Positions 46,516 to 59,760 of a stretch of DNA of 64,000 bases are shown here, one piece after another. Positions within the stretch are counted from its first letter, which is position 1. Every line of letters starts with the position of its first letter. Location: positions 40,502,042 through 40,566,041 of the forward strand of contig CM060734.1 of assembly GCA_030704615.1 (NCBI GenBank). The letters run 5' to 3'. This DNA comes from Takakia lepidozioides (Eukaryota; Streptophyta; Takakiopsida; Takakiales; Takakiaceae). The position numbers and the translations under genes are program-made. The notes beneath the pieces were generated by a model that saw nothing but the letters and a program-made list of their open reading frames with translations, was not told the DNA's origin and did no database searches.

Positions 46516-46945
46516 CAGCGGGAATTCATTACTACATATAGCATTACTGGAAACTGATGAATATATGGATTATCATTATTCACTAGAAATGAAACAAAAT
46601 TATATTTTTGATAAGTATCATACTGGTTGTTGGTTTCATTAATGATGGCGTCCACCAACTCCATTATTTATTAAGATTCATAATAATCACCTCTACCAAC
46701 TCCATTCTTTAATTCAAATTATAATTAGTAGTGGTTATAAAAATTTATGGAAGCTCATTAGTAATGACACAATTATCATGCATTTAAAATAACTGACAAA
46801 ATCTCAATGGCTACATATCACATATAGCATTTATTACAAAAAAAACTGTCATTATGTTTTTACAAATGAAATAAAATTCTATTTCCAATAAATCTCATAA
46901 TAATTGTTGATCCGACACACCCACATTTCCCTTGAAATGAAGCTT
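46516..46945. other. AT-rich non-coding stretch
   Basis: AT-rich sequence between the LINE fragment and the satellite array; no coding or repeat family is recognised. Confidence 0.4.
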
Positions 46946-46949
46946 TAAG

Positions 46950-47645
46950 GATTTCTTAGAACCCTTAATATTTATATTCACTCTAAGGATTTCATAGAGC
47001 CGCTCTAAGGAACCCTTAGAGCAAGAAAATAGAAAAACAAATAAATTGCTATTTATATTCGCTCTAAGGATATTTTAGAGCAGCTCTAAGAAACCCTTAG
47101 AGCGAGAAAATAGACAAAAAAAAAACACACTCTAAGGGTTTCTTAGAGCGGCTCTAAGAAACCATTAGACCCAAAAAAACAAAAAAAACAAAAAAAACAA
47201 AACTATTTATATTCGCTCCGCTCTAAAAAATGTTTAGAACGAGACAATAGAAAAATGTACATATTATTTATATTCATTCTAAGGTTTATTAGAGTCGCTC
47301 TAAGAAACCCTTAGGGCGAGAAAACAGAAATTAATAAATTACTATATATTTGCTAAGGATTTTTTAGAGCTGCTCTAAGAAATCCTTAGAACGGGATAAT
47401 AGAGATTAATAAATTACTATTTATATTTTCTCTAAGGATTTTTTAGAGCCGTTCTAAGAAATCCTAGAACAAGAGAATAGAAATTAATAAAATACTATAA
47501 ATATTCGTTATAAGGATTTCTTACAGCCGCCGCTCTAAGGGTTTTTTAGAGCGAGAAAATAGAAAATAATTAATTTACTATCTATAATATTTGCTTTAAG
47601 GATGTCGTAGAGCCGCTCTAAGAAACCCTTAGAGCGAGCAAGGTT
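46950..47645. repeat. About 80-bp satellite array with double dyad symmetry
   Basis: Roughly nine units contain two adjacent inverted repeats, of the types GCTCTAAGGATTTCTTAGAGC and GCTCTAAGAAACCCTTAGAGC, followed by an AT-rich spacer like AGAAATTAATAAATTACTAT. Units diverge from one another, and some arms are mutated on one side only. Each dyad has 8-bp arms and a 5-bp loop. Confidence 0.9.
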
Positions 47646-49675
47646 GGGGGTGGAAGTCAAGGCGAGGTTGCACCTTGGGTTGCAACGATGGGCGGGCGGG
47701 CCGAGGCAGTAGCAAGAAGAGACTCCCAATCCATTTGACCACGGAGTTGCTGGTAGGGGCGGCGAATCTTGTGGTTGTGCGGGAGAATGCCGTTCTCTAA
47801 GCGCACTGTAGATAGTGCGGGAGTGTGACGAAATTCGGTGAGGGTCACTATTTTGAAGTGCGAGAAGTGCGAGAATGTGTTGTTGGGGGTGCGCCATCCC
47901 GTCCGAAATTGGCGGCTGCACTATTTTGAAGATAGAGCGCCAAAAAACCCTGCTACCGGTCATGCTCTTAGTCTCCCCTATTACCTGACATTGTTGAATG
48001 TCATAGTGAGGCCTTTAAACGTACTATTTGTTCTTGGTTCTGTATAGGGAAAAGCCCTGAGCGGAGGGCGTTCTTGGATTTAAGGGCCTCAATCCGAGGG
48101 CGGTAGCTCGAGGCGCCGGCCCGAAAATCCAAGAAGGCCAGGCAAGAGGGGCCTAATTCCCCTGCGTAAAGAAATGGGATGATTTGTCGGTGTGCATTAT
48201 GCTTTTATGTAACGCCCTCGTACTCATACTCGTGGTTGGCTATTGCGCTGCATAACGAGTAGATATTAACGAAGAGAAATTAGTCCCAGTTCTTTACGCA
48301 TGCATATTGGTAAGTGATTAGTGGATGCCCTTATAACCTGATCGCAAGAGCATGCCAAACTACGTATAGTCGTCATTCTTATCAGAATAACATGAAGCAC
48401 ATCAGTCTAGAGGAGGTGTCTGAATGGTGTTTAATATCTCCGATGACGGTCACGTTTGTTTACCGATCCATGCTTTTCGTGAAAACTTGCAGTTTTTTTT
48501 AGTGGCACCAAATTCTCGAACAAAATTTGCCAAGTAATAGAAGTGTCCGGGGAGTTGAATGCCCTGACACCCTTGCCAGCGGTCTCACCCCTAGGCAAGT
48601 CACCGTCCGCGGTCGACCGCGAAATACATCAATACATGAATGGTGCCCACCCATGCATGCTCATACCCATGCATCCTCTGAATCTTGCTCAAAGCCATAC
48701 ATGACATGTCTGGGAAAACATCCGTCCCCCCCTCTGTCTCTGCATTGATGTCATGAATTGGAATCTTGCCTCTTACGGTTTGGCAAGTACATCCATGGCA
48801 AGTTGCAACCCACACTTCCTCATACATTTGTTGTTCCTCGCTTGGTCGCACAATTGCAAAAGCGCCGTGCAAACCGTAGTGCTAAGGTACAAGCATCAGA
48901 AAAGTGTAAAAGAGTAATATATATGAGGAATGTATCAAAAAAGTGTTCATAATTCTATATATACATATTCTGGTTGTGTGCCGTATTAAAGAAATAGAGA
49001 TGGTTGGTGTGAGGTCTTATTAGCCTAAGTGGGGAGTGTGCTTGAGTTGTATATTGAAGGAGTATATATATATCCCAAATAGTGTATATGAGTAGTATTG
49101 AGGAAAGTAAGCTTATCAAGATAGTATATAATATGAGAGATAGCATGTATGGGAAATATATTATTTGTGTATGCAATATACTCTTGTACTGTAGATTATG
49201 AACTTTTTGTAATCGAGGGATGCACTAATTCCGCAGAAAACATACTTTACAAGCTAAATTGTACCACAAACCCTATTCATTCTACAAATTGTGTTTGGAT
49301 GGGGAATAAGAAGAATTCCCAAGGCGGAAAGGAGAGGTAAGACCTGGGCCAGCTAGGGAAAGGGGCGCTAAATGAAAGACACAAAGCTGATTAGAGATAG
49401 TAATCTACTGAGCAAAATACCAAAAGATGAAGCTCGTAGAATAGCTCAGAACGTTTGAAAGGAAAATTCTAGGGAAAGACTATAAAGGTTGTCACCTAAG
49501 CATGTTACGGGAGAGGATGGCATATTTTCCATGTCCATCATTATCTATATTCAATCAATATTGTTAAAGTCAAATCATATTTATTTATTATATTAGTTGC
49601 AATATCTCATTTAATCTCCCCTCACTTTTGTCATAACAATTGACAAAACCCTTCATAGTTTTCGCTTTATCATTA
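47646..49675. other. Intergenic region right of the satellite
   Basis: GC-richer than its left flank up to about 48150, then AT-rich. Minus-strand frames at 47535-47963 and 48600-48872 have no recognised domain. The right end is the 3' flank of the subtilase gene. I see no gene I can support. Confidence 0.4.
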
Positions 49676-51274
49676 TTAATGTAACTTATTCTTCAAAGAA
49701 ACAGTAATTGGAATTTGAATTATGTGACCCAAACTTCCATGTAGAACCAAAGATCCAAAAGTTGTCTGATTGGAATCAACTGTTGTTGTTAATGTCACTT
49801 GTAATGGTAGTGCACCCCCTCTTGCAATGACAAAAAAGTGGGGACGGACACTGATAGATACACCAGTTGGCTCTGTTATAACCATTGTGTATTTCTCTTG
49901 GTATTGACCAACATTGGTCACTGTTCTTGGAACGATGCGACTACCATTTAAGGTGGCAATAGTGATGGAAGGCGAGTTAAGATTTGAGGGTAAACCAATG
50001 AGTGAGCCACACTTGCCGCCCGTTGCTGCAGCAATTAGGGATGCTGGTACGTTTGGTATAGAGCATAAAAACTTTAGATAGTCATCAAATCCTGCACCAG
50101 TATAAACCAACACAATTTTGTTAACTAAAACATTACACGTCTAGGTTGGTCTGCAAAAGTTCATGTACAACATCATGTATGAGAATTTGATGCCAACACA
50201 TGACGACTTTTGTTGAGAGTTGTATATACTAGATTATAATATGTGGTAGTGTACTTAGAAAAGCTGACATTGTGTTTTAAGTTATATACATCATATAAAT
50301 TTCTGGATATTTGAATATCATAACAACTTTATTCGATTGTTTTATTTCCTTGACCTTCTTACCTGCATCAAAAACAAGTCCAGGATCCAGGGCAGCTGTT
50401 GCATTGACAAATCCTGCCCCGAAATCGAAGGGTGTTCCGGGCCTTATGAAAAGATTGTATTCTGAATCGAGATCTTGTGCAGAGAGAGCATTTCCTTGTT
50501 TGTTGGTTGAAGATGCCGTGGTGAGAATGGCTGAAGCAATCGCTGCGGGGCTCCATTTTGGATGTACCTCTTTCACCAAAGCTGCAATTCCTGTTACATG
50601 GGGTGTGGCCATGCTTGTCCCGCTTATTATGGCAAATAATTCACCTGTCACTCCATTGTTCGAAGCACCAAGTTAGCAAATCTAAATAATCAAACCTGCT
50701 TACTAAAATGCCATTTCACAAATTGTCGTGGGTTTAAAACCACATAGGTGTATATTATATGTGTTTTTTCTATTATGACCAGCCCAACAATCACTCAATG
50801 TGTGGATACTTGGGAACTTTCTGAGTCCTTGGGAGAGGGATGTTGGGCAACTCTATTGTTCCTGCTGTTAGGAAGTGTCCACATTCCAAGCAAAAAGTAT
50901 TAGCCCTTTGTGTAAAATAATGTCATGCTTGCTTCGACAAGAGTAATCTTCATCCTACAAGTTTTCTTCCTTTGTGACCCTTCATTTTTTTGCTGTGACC
51001 TTTATTTTTATTTTTTTTGTCCAAACATTAAACATTCAAAAGCAATCTCCTTCATTATGATCTATCATACCTTTGTAAGCCTCCTTCCTGGACGCTTTTA
51101 TGATCTGTTCGATGTCTTCTCCTTCTTTTCCTCTTTTCACGTGGGTTACGAAGCAGTGCCTTCGTTAATCAGCCTCTATGGCACTCGATTAAGGTTATTT
51201 TTTCACTTGTAATGCTGGGATAGCTTGTCCCCCTGTTTCTTGATATAAAATTTCAAGGGTGTCCACTCCCTATT

Positions 51275-51365
<91 letters not shown>

Positions 51366-54300
51366 ACCAACCTGACACTCTCGACTTTGGATTAGTTTCT
51401 AATGGATAAAGATCAACGACCTCTGGATGAAGCCCAGAGCCACTTCACCTTTTGGCTATTCCTTCGGGAGTAGGCAGTGTACTTAGGTTGCACTAGGTGA
51501 GCAAAACATATAATATTTCACTCAATTCTTCATGATTTCGAGTAATTACCTAGTGCGTCGACTTCATAAGGGTTGCCCGTAGGGGTCCATCCTGCCCAGA
51601 TATCCACTCCCGGCGCCAAAACACTTGGCTTTAAGAAATCTGCGGGGTCGTATGCGCCAGAATTAATATCAGGACCTCTCGATGAGAAGTATGCCACAAC
51701 GGGGGCACTCCCACTGAATGCAGCCTTCTGCCCTCCAGTTAACCTCGCCAATCCCCCAAATTGTGTTACTTTGCCCGAATGTGAATCTCTCACAGTTGAT
51801 TTGTTGTAGTACTGGAAAAAAGTCTGCAACAACACATTCGAAAAGAAAGTTTAGAAATTCAGTCGCACTCAGACTTCATACTCGACTCGTTGAGTACATG
51901 TCATTTAGGTTTAGTGCGCTCCACTGAGACCTCTTTTTCAAGTAAGTAATGAATCTTGCATCAATCAGTTATGTGTAGAAGAAGAAAGCAAGCATACCGT
52001 TATCTCCTCTGGCTTATAAATGATAGAAACTGGGTAGTCGCCAACAAGAGTGGGAAGAAATGGTAGGTTGAATTGATTGTAATTCAAGACGAGCACAGCT
52101 CCAGCCGCTTTGACGGTGCGGCCAGTTGTGAGCGTTGCGTTGATTGTAGATCCGCTACTAGTAGCTCCATCGTCAATGCAAACAAGAATGCTGCCTGCAA
52201 CAATAGATGGATCGAAAATAGTGGGGTCGGCGCAGTCGAAGTTGAAAGTGTCATTTTTTTGGTGTTCTAGGTGCGCGTCGGTGGATAACACCAACTTGTG
52301 CAAGTCGCTTCCCGGAGTTGGGGCTGCCATGAACATTCAAGTTAGTGACTTCAGATGACAAATCAATGGAAGGTAATTGGAGATTAAAGAAGTTTGAATC
52401 TTTAAACTAGATTTTTTCACCGATATTTCTGCAGTTTGTAGTTTCGTTCAGTACTGATGGGGCCAGTGCGAATGGTAATTTTAACAGTATGATTGCTCTT
52501 CAAAAGTTTCTTGAGAAATTATCTAAACTTACGAGCAAAGCCTCCGCCAGAAACGGTCTGTTTGCTCCCCAACACGATATTGTTGGGATATGTGCGATCA
52601 GTAGAAGATGCTGCCACCGACACAATCCAAGGACTCCACGAAATTAGTGAGCTTGTAGAGGGTCCATTGTTTCCCGCTGCCTGAGTCACAAAGATCCCAG
52701 ACTTGACCGCTCCGAGAAGAGCAACTCCTACGGCGTCGGCCAGATATGTACTATTGTTGAAGGGTGGTCCACTAGGGCCCAGGGACAAATTGAGGATGTT
52801 CACTCCATCTTTAGCTGCCTGCAATGTTACACCTCGAAAAATATCATGTACATACTAAATGGAGTCCTGATGATATGATCAATGTTGCATTGTAAACATA
52901 ACATTTTGGCCAGCTGCATATTGGCTTTTGGAGTAATCCGAATCAAGATAATTACTTTTGATATCCGTCAAGGCTTCAGCACTCGCAGTATCTGGTTTAG
53001 AGCTATCTTGGACCAAATGTACATACGCATGTACAACATATTGATGACATGTTCATGTCAGGTAGAGCTAGGATTCTCGTTTGCACTGTTATACAATGAA
53101 CGAGATAGAACTTTAGATAAGACCATTCTAGAGCTAGCGAGTATCACCGAGTACAGTGAGTTAGCAGTTCAGAAGTTATGGGTTGTTGTCAGCTGACAAT
53201 AAGGCGAAGCTTGCACATCTCAAGGTCACTGGATTAACAGTCCTGGAAACAGATTGCATGATGGGAGGCTTAAACAACGAGTAGATATTAATAACGACCC
53301 TAGACGTTACTTGTTTCACCTAAATAGGACAATCATCCAGCTAGCAAACGAACCTGACATATGCTAGGTCCGTCGAAAACCATCGATGACTTCACATTAG
53401 CTAACGACAGCCCAAACTAGTGGGATGTGTATGGAGTTGGCCAAGAGAATGACTTGCACATGAGAAAACACTGGACATGATTTATTATGATGTTTTCAAA
53501 CCTTGTCAATGGCTGCCACTATATCAGACTGGACCCCGCTGCCAGACTTGTCGAGAGCCTTGTACATTGCAATGCTGCCCCAACATATTGTCATTATGTC
53601 AGCCTCTCAAACAGTTATTTATGTTGGCTGTATAATAGAGGTTGTCTTCAGGAGGCCTCTCAAGCAACATATATTAAGTGTGAATTCAATTACTAGTGGA
53701 TCAGTAGTGGTCACTTGTACATAATGTAGATCGATGTACAAATTTAGAGAATCATTGTGAGAAAGACTGACCCAGCGCCAGGGGCCATGCCACTCGCAGA
53801 TCCATAGTTGACCCCGTGATATACGACTGGCACTCCATACTTTCCGCCTGCTGTTGATGAAGTGTGACTGGCATACAAATTGCGAGTGCAGCAATGTAAC
53901 AGCTAATTAGGTTAGGTCAGCTATCAAATGCTGCAAACGATCATAAGCATTATGCTGCCAATATGGCTCACTCCAAATTTGAAAATAAATTACCAAGTTG
54001 CTCAGGTATCCCATACATGAATTTTCACGAGTTGATGTAGTGTAACGAGCCACAAGTCTTAGAGCAGCCTTCACTTTACGAATAAATACCTAGGGTCCGC
54101 GGACCTGTTCCTGAAGAATGATATCAGAGACAGGTTTAGGGGCGCTAAGGTTTCCATATTTTAGTGAACATATGAGCTGTTGAAATTGAATATAGGTTGC
54201 TCGCTATATACCACTTACAGATCATTGCGTCATTTTTATAGAGGTCGTAGTTTTGTACTTACGTTCCATGTCCATTTCGATCCAAAGGATCAAACCAATC

Positions 54301-55323
54301 CGGATCTGAAGCGTTTTGATTGCCAATCTTAGACAAACCGTCCAGAAAGTGTTGTGCCCCCACTAGCTTCTTATTGCAGGATCCTGCTGGGAAATACTTC
54401 GTCACATCGCAAGTTCCTCGGTAGCGGCTCACTGCAGCGGGGCTTGAGGCCTCGGATGAGAAGCTGGGATGCAAAGGGTAGACTCCTGTATCAATTATCC
54501 CAACCACAACGCCTTCACCAGCCTTCTTAGGACCACCTTTTACTTGAGCCCATGCTCCTGTAGGAAGTCCGAGGTAGTCCGGCGTGTGTGTGGTGCTTGC
54601 ATACACATGTGCATCTTCCTCTATGCTCAACACTTCCGAAATTTCTCTCAAAGTTTGTGCCTGACCTCATTAAGAAATGTCAGTTCAATTAAGAGACATC
54701 AGACCTGTGGATGATCCCGAAATTAATGGGATATTTGTGGTAGACTCATTCTGCTCAAAAGGGGGCATGGAATTGACCCGCATCCTCTGGTCAATAGTCT
54801 AGTTCTAAGCATTGGATCCTGCCTAAAAAGTTTAGATATAAACATTGTTCCGGACGCCTGTATTCTAATTGAACAATATTGTTGTCCAAAAGGAAGACAT
54901 AGAATCTACAGTCACCAACCTGTTCCGTGGAGGTATACACTGCAAAGCCATTCAGAACGTGAGTGTAGCTATAAATTTTAGAGTAATATGCACCAATAAG
55001 TGCCTGCTCCAATAAAGCGTCGTGAGCACTGCTCAAATTTGCAACAGGGAGGGATGATTCGAAATCTCTGAACACCGCAGTACAACCCCCCATGAACCCA
55101 GCTCAGAATTCAGAATCTGCACAACAGGGCATATGAGAGTCTGAAGACACATATTAAACAAACTGACACTGGACACGTCCCTCAACAGTGCTCACGAATG
55201 TTACCTGCGTAGCAATACAATGTACACTTTCAGATCTGACGCGGCCGTTACTTGAACGCCCCATGCTACAAACATCAGGGTAACCAATCCTAGTCTACCA
55301 ATATTCTCCCTTCCAATATTCAT
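49676..55323 (-). CDS. Subtilisin-like serine protease, plant SBT2 type, ten exons
   Basis: A secreted subtilase (S8A). Exons, in transcript order, at about 55323-55205, 55067-54920, 54660-54263, 53863-53771, 53571-53502, 52824-52525, 52330-52005, 51835-51550, 50644-50363 and 50092-49676. Exon 1 starts MNIGRENIGRLGLVTLMFVA, a signal peptide, followed by LKVYIVLLR of the I9 propeptide. Catalytic residues are visible: Asp in GIIDTGVYPLHPSF, His in RNGHGT, oxyanion Asn in AAGNNGPS and Ser in ISGTSMATPHVTG. A PA-like insert lies in the seventh exon, and the last exon encodes a C-terminal Fn3-like domain (RTVTNVGQYQEKYTM). STTHTPDYLGLPTGAW is typical of SBT2. Phases across the first three exons and at exon 8/9 join correctly. 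Total about 815 residues, the normal size. No disabling change was seen. Confidence 0.92.
51278..51361. repeat. (TA)n microsatellite in a subtilase intron
   Basis: An uninterrupted 84-bp alternation of T and A lies in the intron between the eighth and ninth exons of the subtilase gene. Confidence 0.98.
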
Positions 55324-58300
55324 GGTCAGCGGTTTTCTTGAGCTACTTTCTCTTTTCAATCCGTCGAGTATCTTTCTCTTTCCTTGTGTTCGTGTGTTGT
55401 GTCAGTGCCAGTTCGCAATACTGGCAGGTCGATGTCTTTTCTACTAAACTCGTGGTTCCTCCAAGCAAACTCAAATATGCTCGATCGAGAGCATCCTCCT
55501 TCCTATAGAGCCTCCCCTAAATGCCGGACTGATCAGTTTTACTCAACTGCAGTCATCTCTGTAGAGCGATCCGAAGCTGCACTTATACGAGTTCACCTAC
55601 TTCTTCACTTTCTTCAAGGGGTCAGTCACCCTTGGAATAGTTGGGCGGGCGGTGCTGACCCCGCTGCTCGCACCTGGGCCCCTAGGCTCGCTGTCTGCTA
55701 TGTATCAGTGGGTGGGGCCCAAGCCCGGACAAAGCAGCAGTAAAATAAATGCTTTACACACAGGTATGCAAGGTAAGAGTAAGAACAGCTCTGAACAGAG
55801 GAATTCAAAAATTTCTTTGGATTATTTCGGGCTGCCCCTCAACGATTGCCATTTTTGACCACCCTGTAAAGCACTCACTTTGCAAATGTTAAGGATCTTA
55901 AGTAAATGTTTTGGCACTTTTTCATGAGATTAAATTACAGAAAGTGCTCCATATACACAGGGTCCGATTACGTTTCATAATTGGCCATGAGGGGTGCCAA
56001 TTCTCAAGTAAAGCAAAGGAAGAAACTTTCCTTGCACCCTTGCCTAGATTACGATGGGCTGAGGGCCAGAACCGGGACGTCCCTTTGTATTATGAAATGG
56101 GCAAGACTAGCCTGGTGCAAAATCAGCAGTGGCTTGCCCATTCCATAATCCATAATGTACGTTCCACAGCTGGACCCTGGGGATTCCAGCCTGGAAGACT
56201 CTCCGAAAATATCTCCCAGGTGAAAATATCACGAATTCTGATTCAAATTCCATATATCCACTCCGAAATTCTATCCAGGAATCCCCCAGTAGAATACAAA
56301 AGAAACCACACCTGAAATGGATTACATGGGGCGGTCCTCTATTTGAGGGTCTGAACCCAGGGCTACAGCAACCCTAGGACATACGTACTATTTTTATATA
56401 AGGTACATCATATATAATATATACCCATGTTGTGCAGGTAAATCATTTCTCCGTATTTATCTAGAGGGTAAATCAATCGAATGTACCCTTTTCATTTATC
56501 GTTACCCTTAGTCCCCTCATACTAGTAAATTGTCCAACTTGGCAGAACTTGTTGGTACATGCATCTTGCCAAGATATGAATATTAGGTGGATGTAAATGA
56601 AATTTAAATCTCCGAAAGCTCCTTCAGCTTGAAATGGAGTGTCTCAGTCCCTAAGCCAAATGTCCGCGACCCAAATCTCTAGTATAGTGCTTGTGGTATA
56701 CCGTAGGCAGCTTGCGGGTGAAGGTAGGAGGATAGAGAAACGGCTGGCACAATTAGCATTCCACTATACTTCAATAAATACCAAAAAATCTAAAAGAAAA
56801 TGGAACATAGAACAATAGACCATAAATCGAAAGTTAAAAAAAAATGATAGGCACATTCCATATCGCTAAATTGTACTCCACGGGGGGATCTTCCGCGACC
56901 CCGAATGTACCCCATCGATTTTGCTTTGAAGGGCATGATAAACGCATGGGAAATTTTTGGCAGTTCTTTACGGCTGGTAAAGATCTTTACCCCATTTTAA
57001 TGGGGATTGCAGGGGATTCTAAGAGGCTGTAAGATATTGCTGTCGGAGGTGAGCCCAAATTCCTGCAGACAACAGTTGAGGAGTTTGGGGGCCGAGTCCC
57101 ACTCATGACAGGGAGGTCCGACCGAAAGAATTTTTACCTGCCGTGAAGCCCACTCAAAAATTTCATCCGCCCCTGCCCAAGAATGAAAATGCTTGGGACA
57201 GAGCCTTAATCCCGCACGGGCAGAGCAACGAATCCAACAATGGGGAAACTCCTGTGGGAGATGTAACTAGATTTACAAAGGGAATTTTGGAGCAGCACTT
57301 TACTTCAGGGTAGCTCATTCCTTTGACCTCAGCCAAATTTGGTGACCAACCAAACTTCACAGTATTGCGATGAATTCCACATACACTCTTCTACACTATC
57401 CTGGCAATTTTCAAATAGTGTAGACTGTCAGGAGGTGGTCGGAAACTTGAAACCTGCGTGTAGAGTAGATGGTAGTGAGGTAGTTTAGTTCCTCGCAAAA
57501 TATTTTTGGGTTTTTAAAAGAATTCAAGGTTTTTAGACGACGACCTTGAGGCAGGTAATTATTGGCTACATTTCAACACACATTGGCCCTTGTCAAATTT
57601 GTCTCCTCTACCAGAATGCGCCTCATTGCGATAGGGCTACCAAAAATTTGGAAGCCATTCTTAAGGGGATGAAACATAGAGACAAACATAGTTGACATTC
57701 CTTCATTGGATGTTGAGTTATAAACAAAGGTCGTCTATGTGTACACGAGACCTATGTCCATCATTCACTGTGTATATGACCAATCAGATGAATGGCAAGT
57801 GCTATCCCCAAGTCGCCTCATTTTTGCCACTTCCGTCTAGCTAGACGACAAATATAAGTGATTCCATATGTCTACCAACATTAATCGTTAAAATCATAGA
57901 CATGAGTTTGATGCTTGTGCTTGAGGATAAAGTTAGCAAAACCACTATGGTACACTAAATGTTAATGAAATATATCTCAAAATAAATTAAGGGCCGATTT
58001 TTCCTAGGGACCAAGACCAAAAAACAATGGTCCCACCAAGTTGAAATAGTTTTCGTCCACTCTTGGTCCTTTGTCCTTAGATGCAAATAAGCGACCAGAC
58101 TGTCTAGCTAAGTCATGCCAAGAGTGGGTAGCTCAGTCTTTCCTGCAGGACCAACATATGGTGATTACTGCATGGATAGCCTCTAAACGAGCCTAAATTA
58201 GCATACTTCAGGCACACCGAGAGGTATGTCAATGGTGACGCGTGGGCTTGTCCATTAGAGGATGGTCCAAGAATTTCAAAATGGGATAAATAGTATGCTA

Positions 58301-58690
58301 CACAAGGATTCGAAGAAATAACCCCTGTGTAAGGGGGTCCAAAAAAAGACCATATGAAGGTGCCAGCTATTAGACGGAGGATGGTTTAGGCGCCAAATTG
58401 GGGTAGTACATGTGTCAAGTGGTGGTTTCTAGGGGTGACATGTGTGGGGCAACGTTCTAGAAAGGTCCCCCACCGCTTGACGGCGCAGTGGCCACCACCC
58501 TAAGAGGGCATATAAAGGATAAGAGCGCTCTCCTCTCATGCCTCTTACTACTTACTAAGTTAGCACCTACTTTAGTGGGCTCTGCAGAGACTAGGCCCAA
58601 AAATAGATGCAAACATGAACCATAGTTATATTAATTAATAGAACAGATGAGCTGAATAAGCCCCCACATGGCATCTTGAAGCGAGCTTTT
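55324..58690. other. Intergenic region upstream of the subtilase
   Basis: The left part should hold the subtilase promoter. A frame at 55911-56315 (+) has no recognised motif. A 9-bp inverted repeat, CTACACTAT and ATAGTGTAG with a 15-bp loop, lies at 57391-57423. I see no supported gene. Confidence 0.4.
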
Positions 58691-58694
58691 AGCT

Positions 58695-59010
58695 TCTAGT
58701 TAGATTTTATTGGTTTTGCCTAGAGAGATGAACTTGATACAAACAAGGGGGATAAAGAGAGTGACTGGACTCAAACAGAGGAGCTGGGGCTGTGAGTGTA
58801 GCCTGATATAATGTGCTAAGTGCCTGCATTTCGAAGACTTAAAGACCAATGATGATGGACTGGAACAGTGTGCGGTGCCGCACACTGTATTAAGCTAGAA
58901 TTGTCATATTATTGAAGCCCTGTAGAAAGAGGTCGCTGGATCAAACAGAGGATCTGGGGGCTACAGTGCAAATAGATACGCCTGAATGGGGGGGGGCACA
59001 AACAGTATTC
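58695..59010 (+). repeat. Relict of the 38-kb palindromic repeat
   Basis: A perfect 11-bp-arm palindrome ACAGTGTGCGG-TG-CCGCACACTGT lies at 58865-58888, and GGGGGGGGGCACAAACAGT at about 58988-59006. Both match parts of the tandem unit at 38165-38930 (GTGTGCGTTGCCGCACACTG and GGGGGGCACAAACAGTG). Here they are separated by about 100 bases and not in an array. Two ATCAAACAGAGGAKCTGGGG-like segments lie near 58770 and 58942. Confidence 0.65.
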
Positions 59011-59224
59011 TAGTAGGGGCTATTCCTGAAGATCGAAAAATGGAGAGGATTGAAGCGGCCACTGGGGAGGGAGGGCACCCCTTTTGGAATGGGTGAAATG
59101 TGAGACCACGTATAGAGGCTAGCATAGAAGTAGAAGGGTGGGCGCTCCTTCTAGTTCTAGAGCTTTCCAAAAAGTGGGCCCCCTTCTATAAGACTCCACC
59201 ACCGCCTTGATACATTATATTGAG

Positions 59225-59345
59225 AGGGGCTTACAGTGTGGATAGAGCTCACCCCTGAAAGGGGGCAGCTGCAAGGGGAAGAGGCTCTTATTTACGCTAG
59301 CTTCGGTTACATGCATCATATGTATATATATAAAGAGGTGAGGGC
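59225..59345 (+). repeat. Dispersed repeat, copy 2
   Basis: GATAGAGCTCACCCCTGAAA, AGAGGCTCTTATTTACGCTA and a TATATATA tract occur in this order. The next copy is about 415 bases downstream and an inverted one is at 18905-19030. Confidence 0.75.
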
Positions 59346-59639
59346 TACATTTTACAAGGTTTCACCCATATCGATCGATTACATATAAACGTGACAAGAC
59401 GAACCCCTCATAACGGGGCTCCATCAGCATGGATGGAACGTGGCCTCCTTGACTATTATCACCGTAGGTGTGGGGGGGGAGGGGTGAACACAACCATAAT
59501 GTCCACATCCTAAAAGAAAACCTCAAACAACTTTTTAAACACACCACCTTCTTTCTATGCACCATATGTTTACGGCTATGACATCACTCACTGGATTAGA
59601 GCAAGAAAGTGGTTAACTGATCACTATGTGACTGGTTCC

Positions 59640-59760
59640 GGTGCCGATAGAGCCCACCCCTAAAAAGGGGCAGTACCCGCAAAGGGGGAGAGGCTCTTAT
59701 TTGCGCTAGCTCTGGCTGGTGTCATATGTGTATGTGTGTATATGTATGTATATAGGGTTT
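59640..59760 (+). repeat. Dispersed repeat, copy 3
   Basis: GATAGAGCCCACCCCTAAAA, AGAGGCTCTTATTTGCGCTA and a TGTGTATATGTATGTATATA tract match copy 2 in order and spacing. Confidence 0.75.
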
